This document shows positions 25,328 through 33,665 of a stretch of DNA of 64,000 nt, in pieces. Source of the DNA: Desulfobacterales bacterium (GTDB taxonomy: Bacteria; Desulfobacterota; Desulfobacteria; Desulfobacterales; JAHEIW01); NCBI GenBank assembly GCA_030066985.1, contig JASJAN010000017.1, forward strand, positions 1 to 64,000, in the 5' to 3' direction. The position numbers and the translations under genes were made by a program. Each line of letters begins with the position of its first letter. Position 1 is the first letter of the stretch. The notes beneath the pieces are model-generated. The model saw only the letters and a program-made list of their open reading frames with translations. It was not told where the DNA came from and ran no database searches.

Positions 25328-25630
25328 ATGGCGATTAAAGTTTTAATCAAACGCAAGTTTCCCAGAGATAAAAAAAGAGAAAAAGAGCTATTCCGATATA
25401 TCAAGGACATCAGGCGTCTCGTCCCGCAGCAGCCCGGATACATCTCCGGTGAATACCTAAAATCAATCGATGATAAAGATGAGATTGCAACTATCAGCAC
25501 ATGGTTTTCAGTGGAGGATTGGCAGACCTGGTTTGATACCGATGACAGAAAAAAAATTCAAGACAGCATCGATGCAATTCCGGGTGTCACAACTGAATAC
25601 GCTATTTATCGATACATCAAAACCGTCTGA
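25328..25630 (+). CDS. ABM-fold protein, copy 2
   Basis: The protein (100 residues) is a tandem paralogue of the preceding gene (MAIKVLIKRKFPRDKKREKELFRYIKDIRRLVPQQPGYISGEYLKSIDDKDEIATISTWFSVEDWQTWF...). It shares the QPGYISGE and S-x-W-x-x-x-x-x-W-x-x-W motifs. AAGGAGGGGG lies in the 16-base gap, so both are made from one mRNA. The tandem pair could form hetero-oligomers. Divergence between copies suggests an old duplication. Confidence 0.85.
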   Translation: MAIKVLIKRKFPRDKKREKELFRYIKDIRRLVPQQPGYISGEYLKSIDDKDEIATISTWFSVEDWQTWFDTDDRKKIQDSIDAIPGVTTEYAIYRYIKTV

Positions 25631-25980
25631 CAAATTGTTCAGGGCCCTTATTGTCGATCCGGCCAACTTTCTTTAAAACTGCTGTTCTGGCTGTAGTTTA
25701 CACGGCGGGTTGTCGCACCGAAGTTTTAAACAAAGGGTGCGCTGTTCATGCACAGGCAGGGGAGATTCCGTCTTCGCTTTGGAATGCTTATTCGTAGCAT
25801 ATCGACGGGAAAAGAAGGCACTCAAAATGCTTTGGCGGCCTTGAACACATTGAGCACAGGTGCTGATAGCAGGTTTGCCGCTGTTGTCATATTTCTTTGT
25901 ACAGAACGGTTTCGCACAACAGTTGTAAACTGGTCATGTTAGAATTTGCCAAATCACAATCCAAACGAAAGGGGGAAAAT
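25631..25980. other. Gap without a supported gene
   Basis: About 350 bases separate the ABM pair from the next secreted-protein gene. An open frame at 25748-25942 has no ribosome site and no recognisable content. AAGGGGG at about 25969 serves the next gene. Confidence 0.4.
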
Positions 25981-26457
25981 ATGAAACGGAGGGTTTTGAT
26001 GCCCTTTTTTCTTTCGTTGATGCTATCGTTGACCATGAGCATTTGTATCGGGCACGCTGATGATTTAACCGAGCTCAGTGCTGCTGTTCAACGATATAAC
26101 GATTCATTGGTTCATTGGGATGCTGACATTATCGCCGATATTGAAGGGGAAGCTTTCGGATTTACCTCAATGATCAGCTACCTTACCCAGAATAGAATTA
26201 TGGATAAGGCGCTTTGGAAACAGCAGTTAAAAGAATTGATTTCGCAGTATGAATACTACGATCTCGAAATCGTCACCTCCCATCTAAATGTGATTGGCAC
26301 CACCGGCGTCGCCTGTGGAAATTATAAGGTATCAAGAAAACACAAAGAGTACCCGTGGGTATCTGCCAAAAAACGATGGTCTTCCACTTGGGCAAAATCA
26401 AATGGTCAATGGAAGCTTGTGTTTTATCATTTTGAGTTAATTGACGCCTGGCGGTGA
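25981..26457 (+). CDS. Secreted NTF2/SnoaL-like protein
   Basis: The product (158 residues) has a signal peptide (KRRVLMPFFLSLMLSLTMSICIGHA-DD). Its mature part follows the NTF2-like (SnoaL/DUF4440) pattern: LSAAVQRYNDSLVHWDADIIADI, a middle helix region, then strands VTSHLNVIGTTGVACGNYKV and W-S-S-T-W-A-K-S-N-G-Q-W-K-L-V-F-Y-H-F. These domains bind small ligands or act as isomerases or immunity modules; function is open. The ATG at 25981 lies 6-8 bases after AAGGGGG; an upstream in-frame ATG at 25897 gives a non-signal extension. A second NTF2-like lipoprotein lies at 31840. Confidence 0.78.
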   Translation: MKRRVLMPFFLSLMLSLTMSICIGHADDLTELSAAVQRYNDSLVHWDADIIADIEGEAFGFTSMISYLTQNRIMDKALWKQQLKELISQYEYYDLEIVTSHLNVIGTTGVACGNYKVSRKHKEYPWVSAKKRWSSTWAKSNGQWKLVFYHFELIDAWR

Positions 26458-26912
26458 TTGCAGCGCAACGGATCGACAGGTTCCTGCTATCCGAGCCCTA
26501 AATTAAGTTAGATATCACTTCAAAACAGGTTGTTGGTGAGACCTTTGACATTTGCTTGTGGTTTGCCATTAAAAAGGGCCGCCGGTTCAGCAATCAATCA
26601 TATTTGAAATTATTATCAATTGCGCTTTCCAGCCTACTGGTAAATGCCAGATCGAAAACTCTGGTGCAGCCATCCTGTATTTGATCGTCAGCTGTTTTAT
26701 CAGGCATACCGTCAACTGCCTGGTGCAAAATTGGTTAGATTCATGTCCAGTGCCCCTCCAACCGGATAACACATCATGTCAAAAAATTGCATCATTTGAC
26801 ATGTTATCCATCGAGACCTAATGTTCTATATACCAACCTTTTGATAAACCGCATTAAAAGCAAAGTCAGAATCCGGTATTAAAGACATTGCTAGGGTGCA
26901 AAGGGGGGAATC
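26458..26912. other. Gap with a TTTGACAT dyad
   Basis: No gene is convincing; a minus-strand frame at 26587-26772 lacks a ribosome site. The inverted repeat ATGTCAAA (26776-26783) / TTTGACAT (26795-26802) with an 11-base centre lies about 110 bases before the next gene and looks like an operator or small hairpin. Confidence 0.45.
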
Positions 26913-27245
26913 ATGAAAATAATGGCTCAATTAATGGCAATCTGGTTTCTGGTAATCATGTTAACCGGTTTGATATCAGCTCCTACAATATATGCAACAA
27001 CAGGTTCATGTTATCTCCAGGCCTCGCGCACGGATGTCTTCGTCGTTCTTAACGAATTAAACCGCGACGGGCAACAGGGCCCTGTCATATGGGCAGGCAG
27101 AATTAATGAGGGCCAAAAAGTATTGGTCACTGTTCCTCACGCCCGCTTTCGCATGTACTATAATGACCAACCCGACGTCAACCAGCCAATGAGCGGTGGA
27201 AATGATCGCTATTGCGATAGTAAAAGAGTCGTTGGGGTACCGTAA
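26913..27245 (+). CDS. Small secreted hypothetical protein
   Basis: The product (110 residues) has a signal peptide (KIMAQLMAIWFLVIMLTGLISAPTIYA-TT). The mature part has two cysteines (GSCYLQASRTDVFV and DRYCDSKR) likely to pair, and a short beta-rich pattern (DVFVVLNELNRDGQQGPVIWAGRINEGQKVLVTVPHARFRMYYNDQ). I do not recognise a family. GGGGGG lies 6-8 bases before the ATG. It stands alone. Confidence 0.68.
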   Translation: MKIMAQLMAIWFLVIMLTGLISAPTIYATTGSCYLQASRTDVFVVLNELNRDGQQGPVIWAGRINEGQKVLVTVPHARFRMYYNDQPDVNQPMSGGNDRYCDSKRVVGVP

Positions 27246-27473
27246 TATAAAGTCAGTGCTTGTTTAACTAATTCATTTCTGTAGCCAGATCTTTAGATTC
27301 TCTGCCAAGGTCCTCATGGTGCACGGCTTCCTCATGGCGAAGCAGCAAGACAAGGCTTGAATTGTAACGCCTAAACGGTTATGGATATACCTGCAGTTGC
27401 CGTGTCTTCCCTATTTTTCCCTGTTTCGTTTAAAACTGATCCCAACAACCTCTGACTCAAACGGGATATTGCC

Positions 27474-28412
27474 ATGATACGCGTTTATTTGGAACCGCGT
27501 GTGGTTATCAACTGGGAGGATTTCATTGATACCAAGCCGCGCTTTTCGATTGCGCTTGATGGCTATGTAAAGGGGCCGCCGCGGTTTTTAATTCAGGGCC
27601 CGTATGCCAATTTCAATCACCATGAAGGCGTGGCCCGCATCGCCACCCGCAGCACCTGCGCCCAGGTCTATTACTACATACGTCTGGGCTTGCTAGACAC
27701 CTACCAAAAAAACGGGGAACCGCATGCACGCGTTTACATTAATGATGTCGATCAGGATGCTTGTCTGTCCTGCTGGCTGCTTAAAAATTCAGAAAAACTG
27801 GAAGGTTTAAGGTTTGATAATCTTTTGGTTCAAATGATTTTATTCGAAGATATCCTGGACGCCTCTGCAGGGGCCTATCCGGTCCATCCCAACAATCCGC
27901 AAATTCACCACCAGGCCTGGATATACGAGCCCTACACCCGTGCGCGAGCCGATGGCAGCATCTATCACATGTCGAAAAAGCAAATGCAGGCAATCCTCCA
28001 GAAGGTATGCGCCAGAATTGATGCTGCCATCGAGGGGCGCAGCAAAAAAATCGAATTGGACACTCGCTTTTCAAGGATCGGTGGCGGGCCCGGATGGCAG
28101 ATGATTCATGAAAAAGGACCATACGCACGCACAAAACTGTTCTCTCAAAAAATAAAGGCTTATGTCGCTCTAGTTGAACACCGAAAAGGTCGCTACGCTT
28201 ACACGATTGGTAAAATGTCACCGTTTGTAATGTTCCCTGTGGAACGCATTTATGAGGCCTTGAACAAAGCTGAAGGTTTGTCGTCTGCGGACAATTGCTG
28301 GGGTGGCAGCGCAATCATTGGCGGCTCGCCGCGCAAAACTGGCAGCCGGCTGGCGCCACAAAGAATCCAGAAAGTGATCAATGACTGCATAAAGCGGGAG
28401 GACAAAGCGTAG
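27474..28412 (+). CDS. Hypothetical protein with NHHE motif (DHH-like?)
   Basis: The product (312 residues) is soluble. The segment GPYANFNHHEGVARIATRSTCAQVYYYIRLG recalls the D-H-H motif region of DHH phosphoesterases, with N in place of the first D, followed by NDVDQDACLSCWLL, which offers further acidic residues. The C-terminus has CWGGSAIIGGSPRKTGSRL, a Gly-rich end like a DHHA1 segment. I suggest a DHH-type hydrolase on pattern alone. A weak GGGAT precedes the ATG. The next gene starts 42 bases later, so co-transcription with the SulP gene is possible. Confidence 0.65.
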   Translation: MIRVYLEPRVVINWEDFIDTKPRFSIALDGYVKGPPRFLIQGPYANFNHHEGVARIATRSTCAQVYYYIRLGLLDTYQKNGEPHARVYINDVDQDACLSCWLLKNSEKLEGLRFDNLLVQMILFEDILDASAGAYPVHPNNPQIHHQAWIYEPYTRARADGSIYHMSKKQMQAILQKVCARIDAAIEGRSKKIELDTRFSRIGGGPGWQMIHEKGPYARTKLFSQKIKAYVALVEHRKGRYAYTIGKMSPFVMFPVERIYEALNKAEGLSSADNCWGGSAIIGGSPRKTGSRLAPQRIQKVINDCIKREDKA

Positions 28413-28454
28413 AAACGTTCTTATCTGATATGTGATAATAAGGGTCATGCGGCA

Positions 28455-30677
28455 ATGAATCTGTCCAAGCACCGATTCAATTTGAAGGGGGATCTCTCCG
28501 GCGCTGTTTCTGCGGCTATCATTTCTATCCCGCTTTCTATCGGATACGGCATTATTGTGTACGGCCCCCTGGGTGCAGAGTTCCTCCCGTTTGCCGCCTT
28601 GTTGGGAATTTTTGCCTGTCTTTTAGGCGGTCTTAGCGCCTCGCTGCTGGGTGGCACGGAGATCCAAATCACAGCCCCCAAAGCGCCGCTGTCGCTAATC
28701 CTGGCCGCATTTGTTCTCCCACTGTCGGTGAGCCTGCATGTTCCGGATCCGGGTTCCAAGAACATTCTGATTGTCGGTCTGGCATCTTTGTGTGTGTTAA
28801 CCGGCGGACTCATTCAGTTTCTGTTCGGGGCGCTGCGGCTAGGCAATCTGATCAAATATGTGCCCTATCCGGTTGTTTCGGGATTCATGAACGGAATTGC
28901 AGTGATTCTGATACTTGAACAATTGGGACCACTGGTAGGGGCAAAGAGCCATGTCTCTTTGTTTGACATTTTTTACACCCCCACCGTTGTGCAGCCGTTA
29001 ACACTCGTGGTGGGATTGATCACCATCATCGTCATCTTCTACGCTCGGCGCTATATTAAAGCTGTACCAGCCTCACTTATCGGATTGATCGCCGGCACGC
29101 TTTTATTTTACGCCATAAAGCATGTCGCCGGTACAGCAGATATGGGACCGGTTATTGGTAATTTTTCATTTCAATGGCCCAAACCCGATATCCTGCCCAA
29201 GATTTCCAGCATCCTGTGGAACATCAATCTGGCCGACCTGTTCCCCCGCATCTTGATGACCGGGTTTGTGCTGGGCTCGGTCGGGGCCCTTGAGTCGTTG
29301 CTCAGCTCTTTGGCCGCAGACAACATCGCCGGCACCCGACACAACAGCAACAAAGAACTTATTGGTCAGGGTATCGGAAACATGATCAACGCCGTCTTTT
29401 CCGCCCTTCCATCTGCCGGATCAGAGCTGCACAATATGGCCAATTATAGGGCCGGCGGGCGCACGCGTCTGTCCAGCCTGCTATGCGGCCTGTTGATCCT
29501 TGTCATCGTCATGACCCTCGGACCGGTCATCGGAAAAATTCCGTTAACCGTCATAGCCGGAATCATCATATCCGTGGGCATCGGATTGTTTGACAGATGG
29601 ACCCTGGATTTGTTTCAAAACCTGTCGCGGGCCGGCCAGCAACGCAAAAGGATCATCGCCAATCTGGTTGTCACCCTTGTGGTGGTGGTGATTACGGTTT
29701 GCGTGAATCTAATTGTTGCTGTCTTGATCGGAATTGTCATCGCTTCCGGTTTATTCGTCGTCAGGATGGGCAAATCCATTGTAAAGCGCACTTATTCCGG
29801 TGATCAAATCCGCTCGAAAAAGGTTCGCAGTCTAAAAAATAACCAGCTACTGGAAGAACGTGCTAAAGGGATAATTGTATATGAGCTGCGCGGACCGCTG
29901 TTTTTCGGCTCGGCTGATAATCTGGCCAGGGAAATCGAGGACGCCATTAATGATTATACATATTGCATTCTTGATATGAAGCGTGTTGATGAAATCGACA
30001 GCACCGGTGCAAAAATCTTGGTGCAGATCAGTAAAAAATTGAGCGCCTCCGGCAAATACCTGCTGATCAGTTACCTGACCGCCAATACAGCCCTGTCGGA
30101 TTTTCTCAAGGCCATGGGGGCCTACCAGTTTCTGGACCAAGATTGTTTTTTTGAGGATACCGATGCGGCGCTCGAATGGGCTGAAGATAGCGTTCTGACA
30201 CAATCGATTGATCTGGCAGGCGCTTCCGGAAAAATTCAATTGGCACAAATGGATATTCTCAGAGACTTCAGTCCGCCGGAAATTGACATCTTGGCGCAAA
30301 AATTGGTACGCAAATCATTTAAAAAAGGCGACCGGATTGTCAAAGAAGGCGATACGGATCGAAACTTATTCCTGTTGGTCAAAGGATTGGTGAGTGTCCG
30401 TATTCACCTTTCACAAAGCGATCGCACCAAGCGGCTGGTCACCTACAGCGCCGGGGTGACATTCGGGGAAATGGCCTTTTTGGACGGCAGCCCGCGCTCT
30501 GCTGGTGTTTGGGCAGAAGAAGACGCTGAAACCTATGTGCTCACACCGGATGAATTTAGTCTTTTGCAGAAACAAAGCCCATCTTTAGCGGTTAAGCTCA
30601 TCCGCAATATCGCCCTTGACATCAGTGAGCGCCTGCGCATTCGCACCAATGAGGTGCGTGCCCTGGAAGAGGGATAA
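28455..30677 (+). CDS. SulP anion transporter with STAS and cyclic-nucleotide-binding domains
   Basis: The protein (740 residues) has a SulP transporter core of about 12-14 helices (about 10-420). Its helix 1 is SIPLSIGYGIIVYGPLG, and VPYPVVSGFMNGIA is a SulP signature. A STAS domain (about 465-560) has GIIVYELRGPLFFGSADNL and YCILDMKRVDEIDSTGAKIL. A CRP-like cyclic-nucleotide domain (about 600-720) has KKGDRIVKEGDTDRNLFLLVKG and VTFGEMAFLDGSPRSAGVWAEEDAETYVL, with the phosphate-binding cassette shape FGEMAFLDGSPRSA. This could couple sulfate, bicarbonate or other anion uptake to cAMP or cGMP. No strong ribosome site is seen. Confidence 0.9.
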   Translation: MNLSKHRFNLKGDLSGAVSAAIISIPLSIGYGIIVYGPLGAEFLPFAALLGIFACLLGGLSASLLGGTEIQITAPKAPLSLILAAFVLPLSVSLHVPDPGSKNILIVGLASLCVLTGGLIQFLFGALRLGNLIKYVPYPVVSGFMNGIAVILILEQLGPLVGAKSHVSLFDIFYTPTVVQPLTLVVGLITIIVIFYARRYIKAVPASLIGLIAGTLLFYAIKHVAGTADMGPVIGNFSFQWPKPDILPKISSILWNINLADLFPRILMTGFVLGSVGALESLLSSLAADNIAGTRHNSNKELIGQGIGNMINAVFSALPSAGSELHNMANYRAGGRTRLSSLLCGLLILVIVMTLGPVIGKIPLTVIAGIIISVGIGLFDRWTLDLFQNLSRAGQQRKRIIANLVVTLVVVVITVCVNLIVAVLIGIVIASGLFVVRMGKSIVKRTYSGDQIRSKKVRSLKNNQLLEERAKGIIVYELRGPLFFGSADNLAREIEDAINDYTYCILDMKRVDEIDSTGAKILVQISKKLSASGKYLLISYLTANTALSDFLKAMGAYQFLDQDCFFEDTDAALEWAEDSVLTQSIDLAGASGKIQLAQMDILRDFSPPEIDILAQKLVRKSFKKGDRIVKEGDTDRNLFLLVKGLVSVRIHLSQSDRTKRLVTYSAGVTFGEMAFLDGSPRSAGVWAEEDAETYVLTPDEFSLLQKQSPSLAVKLIRNIALDISERLRIRTNEVRALEEG

Positions 30678-30743
30678 GATGAGGTAGTCAGATTGGCAGT
30701 CGCGTTCGTCTGATATTGTGTTCCTGAAAATCAAGGAGGGCAA

Positions 30744-31526
30744 ATGCTAAGCAAAACAGCGTTGATTACCGGTGCCTCCACCGGTATCGGATATGAGTTA
30801 ACCAAAATTTTTGCAAAAAATGGCTACCATCTTGCACTGGTGTCCAGAAACAGGGAGAAACTTGAAGCAATAGCTGGGGAAATGGAAAGTCAAAACGATA
30901 TCACTGCAAAGGTGTTTGCAAAAGACCTATCCATTGCCTCTGCTCCTCAAGAGCTCTATGATGCGACAATTTCCGACGGCATCGATATCGATGTGCTGGT
31001 CAACAATGCAGGATTTGGGCTTAATGGAAATTTCACAGACTTTAGCATCGAAAAACATATGGATTTGTTCCAGGTGAATATTGCCTCCCTTACCCTGCTG
31101 TGCAGGCTGTTTGGTGCCGATATGGTCAAAAAGCGCTCCGGCAGTATTCTCAATGTTGCCTCTACAGCTGCTTTTCAGGCCGGTCCATTGATGAGCACCT
31201 ATTACGCTTCTAAAGCCTATGTGCTATCTTTTTCAGAAGCCTTACATACTGAGTTTGAAACAACCGGCGTCAATGTATCCGTTCTGTGCCCGGGTCCGAC
31301 ACGCACCGAGTTTGCAGATCGTGCCGAAATGACCAACGCAAGAATCATCAACGTCCCATGGTTGATGCAGGCTGCCGAAGTGGCTGAGACCGGTTTTGCA
31401 GGCTTGATGAAAGGCAAAAAAATCATCATCCCTGGTTTTATGAACAAATTACTGGCCTTTAATACGCGATTTGCACCTCGCTCTGTTTTGGTTTTGATAA
31501 CCCGTTTTTTAAACCAAAAATCGTAG
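30744..31526 (+). CDS. Short-chain dehydrogenase/reductase
   Basis: The protein (260 residues) is a classical SDR: cofactor motif TGASTGIGYELTKIFA, DVLVNNAGFG, catalytic Ser in SGSILNVASTAAF, and the Tyr-Lys pair in YYASKAYVLSFSEAL. The SRNREKL segment after beta 2 suggests NADP preference. The family type (Dlt E-like, short N-terminus) acts on unknown keto or hydroxy substrates, often lipids. AAGGAGGG lies 5 bases before the ATG. It is followed by very small ORFs. Confidence 0.9.
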   Translation: MLSKTALITGASTGIGYELTKIFAKNGYHLALVSRNREKLEAIAGEMESQNDITAKVFAKDLSIASAPQELYDATISDGIDIDVLVNNAGFGLNGNFTDFSIEKHMDLFQVNIASLTLLCRLFGADMVKKRSGSILNVASTAAFQAGPLMSTYYASKAYVLSFSEALHTEFETTGVNVSVLCPGPTRTEFADRAEMTNARIINVPWLMQAAEVAETGFAGLMKGKKIIIPGFMNKLLAFNTRFAPRSVLVLITRFLNQKS

Positions 31527-31544
31527 TCGGCAAGGAAATATGAA

Positions 31545-31673
31545 ATGGAAATTTCACGGCGTCTTTCATTATGGGTGTGCATTTCTCTGATCACCGTCTG
31601 CGGAATTTCAGTTGCCGGCGAGAAGATCCTAATTCTGAAATATTTTGAGCAGATTCGGAGAAAACATGGCTAG
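31545..31673 (+). CDS. Small single-helix membrane protein (42 residues)
   Basis: MEISRRLSLWVCISLITVCG... followed by ISVAGEKILILKYFEQIRRKHG: a short basic N-terminus, one hydrophobic helix and an amphipathic, charged tail. AAGGA at 31532-31536 sits 8 bases before this ATG. An ATG at 31540 in another frame is too close. It follows the SDR stop by 18 bases and its end overlaps the next small ORF, which supports translation coupling. Function unknown. Confidence 0.5.
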   Translation: MEISRRLSLWVCISLITVCGISVAGEKILILKYFEQIRRKHG

Positions 31674-31758
31674 AGTGACTAAACTTATTCTGGGCATTGC
31701 CCTGACATTGCTTATTTATGTTGCTTATTTATATCGCCGGCTTTCGAAGAATTCATGA
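31666..31758 (+). CDS. Very small membrane protein (30 residues)
   Basis: MARVTKLILGIALTLLIYVA followed by YLYRRLSKNS: one hydrophobic helix with positive residues at both ends. The ATG at 31666 overlaps the stop of the preceding small ORF (31671-31673), the arrangement expected for translational coupling. A third short frame (about 26 codons) begins at the stop but has no family content. Confidence is limited by size. Confidence 0.4.
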   Translation: MARVTKLILGIALTLLIYVAYLYRRLSKNS

Positions 31759-31839
31759 ACGGTCGAAACTTTTATGTGATCGTCTTGACAAAACCGTCAA
31801 GAGCTGGTCATCTGACCAACATGGTAATAGGTTAAAACC

Positions 31840-32262
31840 ATGGTTAGACATCTTGTCCTTGCAATCGCCGCAGCGGCAATCCTATCCTGCGGGCAAAATG
31901 AGCCTTTAGCCCAATATGAACCGCAATCCCCTCAAGAACAGGCACTGAAAAGGGTATTGTTGGACTTTCAGGATGGGGTCAACACCAAAGATTCCAAAAA
32001 AGTTGCCGATCTCATTCATGAGAACGCGGCGATCATGACCGGCAGGGATCGAAAAATTATGTCCAAAGCAGATTATCTTAAAATACTGCCCAAACGGCTG
32101 GCTGAAAATCCTTCGATCGTACTAGGAAAACCCAAAATTTCGCTTGACGGTGATAAGGCTGAAGTGAAAATTTATATGACTCGCGGAGATCTTAATGTGC
32201 TCGTTGTTTACGATATGAGGATGGAAGGCCATCAATGGTATATTTACGCCTGGAAATATTGA
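31840..32262 (+). CDS. NTF2/SnoaL-like lipoprotein
   Basis: The product (140 residues) has a lipoprotein signal (RHLVLAIAAAAILSCG), then an NTF2-like domain: EQALKRVLLDFQDGVNTKDSKKVADLIHENAAIMTGRDRKIMSKADYLKIL, strands KPKISLDGDKAEVKIYMTRG and VVYDMRMEGHQWYIYAWKY. The cone-shaped fold often binds a small ligand. Only a weak AGG precedes the ATG. It may share a transcript with the SDR and the tiny membrane ORFs upstream. Confidence 0.72.
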   Translation: MVRHLVLAIAAAAILSCGQNEPLAQYEPQSPQEQALKRVLLDFQDGVNTKDSKKVADLIHENAAIMTGRDRKIMSKADYLKILPKRLAENPSIVLGKPKISLDGDKAEVKIYMTRGDLNVLVVYDMRMEGHQWYIYAWKY

Positions 32263-32307
32263 TCGCCAGATGATCGCATACGGATCTTTATGCCGAATTT
32301 TTATTGA

Positions 32308-32865
32308 TTGGAAATTGCCTTGCCGACAATTATAACGCACTCTGTGGTTGCGGGTTCCTCTGCATACGGTTTTGCTGATGGAAAGGAACCCCTGAAGTTT
32401 TGGATCTTAAGCATTGCTTGCTCTGTGCTGCCCGATGCTGATGTTATTGGCTACCGCTGGCTATACATTCCTTATGGTCACGTTTTCGGTCACAGAGGTT
32501 TTTTTCATTCTCCATTTTTTGCGGCCCTGCTGGGTATCTTTATTGTCTGCACATTTTACCGCAAGGAAGTGATTTTCTCACTTCAATGGTGGAAATACAT
32601 TCTCTATTTTTTTCTTCTCACCGCCAGCCATGGACTGCTGGATGCCCTGACCAACGGGGGGCAGGGTATCGCCCTGCTATCCCCTTTGAGCAATATTCGC
32701 TTTTTCTTCCCCTGGACGCCCATCGAGGTTTCGCCTTTCAGCATCAGGGCATTTTTGAGCCCGCGCGGCTTGACGGTCATCATGAGTGAGGTGTTTTGGG
32801 TTTGGCTACCCTGCCTGTTGATCGTTATTTATTTGAAAATAAAACGAAATAATACAAGAGCGTAA
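32308..32865 (+). CDS. YdjM-type membrane-bound metal-dependent hydrolase
   Basis: The protein (185 residues) matches the YdjM/DUF457 family: THSVVAGSSAYGFA, SIACSVLPDADVIGYRWLYIPYGHVFGHRGFFHSPFFAALLGIF and TASHGLLDALTNGG. The conserved HS, D-x-D, H-R-G-x-x-H-S and H-x-x-x-D residues form a predicted metal site on the membrane helices. The start is a TTG (32308) after TGATTGGA; no nearby ATG is in frame, and an alternative TTG lies at 32320. Substrate is unknown in this family. Confidence 0.8.
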   Translation: MEIALPTIITHSVVAGSSAYGFADGKEPLKFWILSIACSVLPDADVIGYRWLYIPYGHVFGHRGFFHSPFFAALLGIFIVCTFYRKEVIFSLQWWKYILYFFLLTASHGLLDALTNGGQGIALLSPLSNIRFFFPWTPIEVSPFSIRAFLSPRGLTVIMSEVFWVWLPCLLIVIYLKIKRNNTRA

Positions 32866-32928
32866 CTTTTCTTTCTCCCGAGTATATGCAGCTATAGAAA
32901 TCAATTAATCCCGCCTGACCAATCGCTA

Positions 32929-32957
32929 TTGACATATGTCACGGTGTGGTATATAGG
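32929..32957 (+). promoter_or_regulatory. Sigma-70-like promoter upstream of ABM copy 3
   Basis: TTGACA (32929-32934) and TATAGG at 32952-32957 (17-base spacing) or TATATA at 32950 (15 bases). The box lies about 140 bases before the third ABM gene. Confidence 0.55.
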
Positions 32958-33095
32958 CTGCCCTAAGTAGCTTATTCTCACCATCCGAAATCGCGAATCC
33001 CAGTTCTGATCTCTGTATCATACGACGCCACTAAAGTAGTCACTTCGCTAGACAACAAACAAAAGGGAGAATGGGCGACGGAAAGGAGAATAAAA

Positions 33096-33392
33096 ATGGC
33101 GATTGGCGTTTTAATCAAACACGTGGCAAAGAATGGGCTCAATGCGAAGACACTCTTACCGCACATCATCGAATTAAGGTCACTGGCCGTCAGGCAACCG
33201 GGGTATATTTCAGGCGAAACATTTTTTCATCTGAATCGGGTCGAGGAATGCCTGGTTATCAGCCGATGGGTATCCTTAGAAAACTGGCAACAGTGGACAA
33301 AGGACCCGCGCCGCATCGAGTTTCATCAAAATATCAACGAGCATCTTGAAACCAGAACACAGCATGATATTTACGGCGTTGGCCTCTGGTAA
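33096..33392 (+). CDS. ABM-fold protein, copy 3
   Basis: The protein (98 residues) is MAIGVLIKHVAKNG..., with RQPGYISGETFFHLNRVEECLVISRWVSLENWQQWTKDPRRIEFHQNINEHLETRTQHDIYGVGLW. It shares the QPGYISGE and W-x-x-x-x-x-W motifs with the pair at 25013-25630 but is clearly divergent. AAAGGAGAATAAAA precedes the ATG, and a sigma-70-like promoter lies upstream, so it is controlled separately. Its redox or ligand role is unknown. Confidence 0.82.
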   Translation: MAIGVLIKHVAKNGLNAKTLLPHIIELRSLAVRQPGYISGETFFHLNRVEECLVISRWVSLENWQQWTKDPRRIEFHQNINEHLETRTQHDIYGVGLW

Positions 33393-33665
33393 GGCAGCGG
33401 CATAGCGTCGCCTGATAAACCGACAACATCCTTTCGTTGATCCTTTGAACGGCTCATCGGTCAGAAACCCTTGATTATTATTGACTAAATCCCACAGATT
33501 TAGGTATAGATACGTTTAATCTATTTTTGAATCTCCTACTCGAACTGACACGAAACGGTTATCCATTTTCAGATTCGAATCTTATTACTCACCCGGCTTC
33601 AAGGTTCTCTCGATAGTCCACATCCTGAGTGCTTCTGTTTGGTACTTTTAAAATGGAGGTGCAGC

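Noticed and set aside
25748-25942. 64-codon plus-strand frame
   Set aside because: No ribosome site; overlaps the region just before a better supported gene start.
26587-26772. 61-codon minus-strand frame
   Set aside because: No ribosome site and no recognisable composition.
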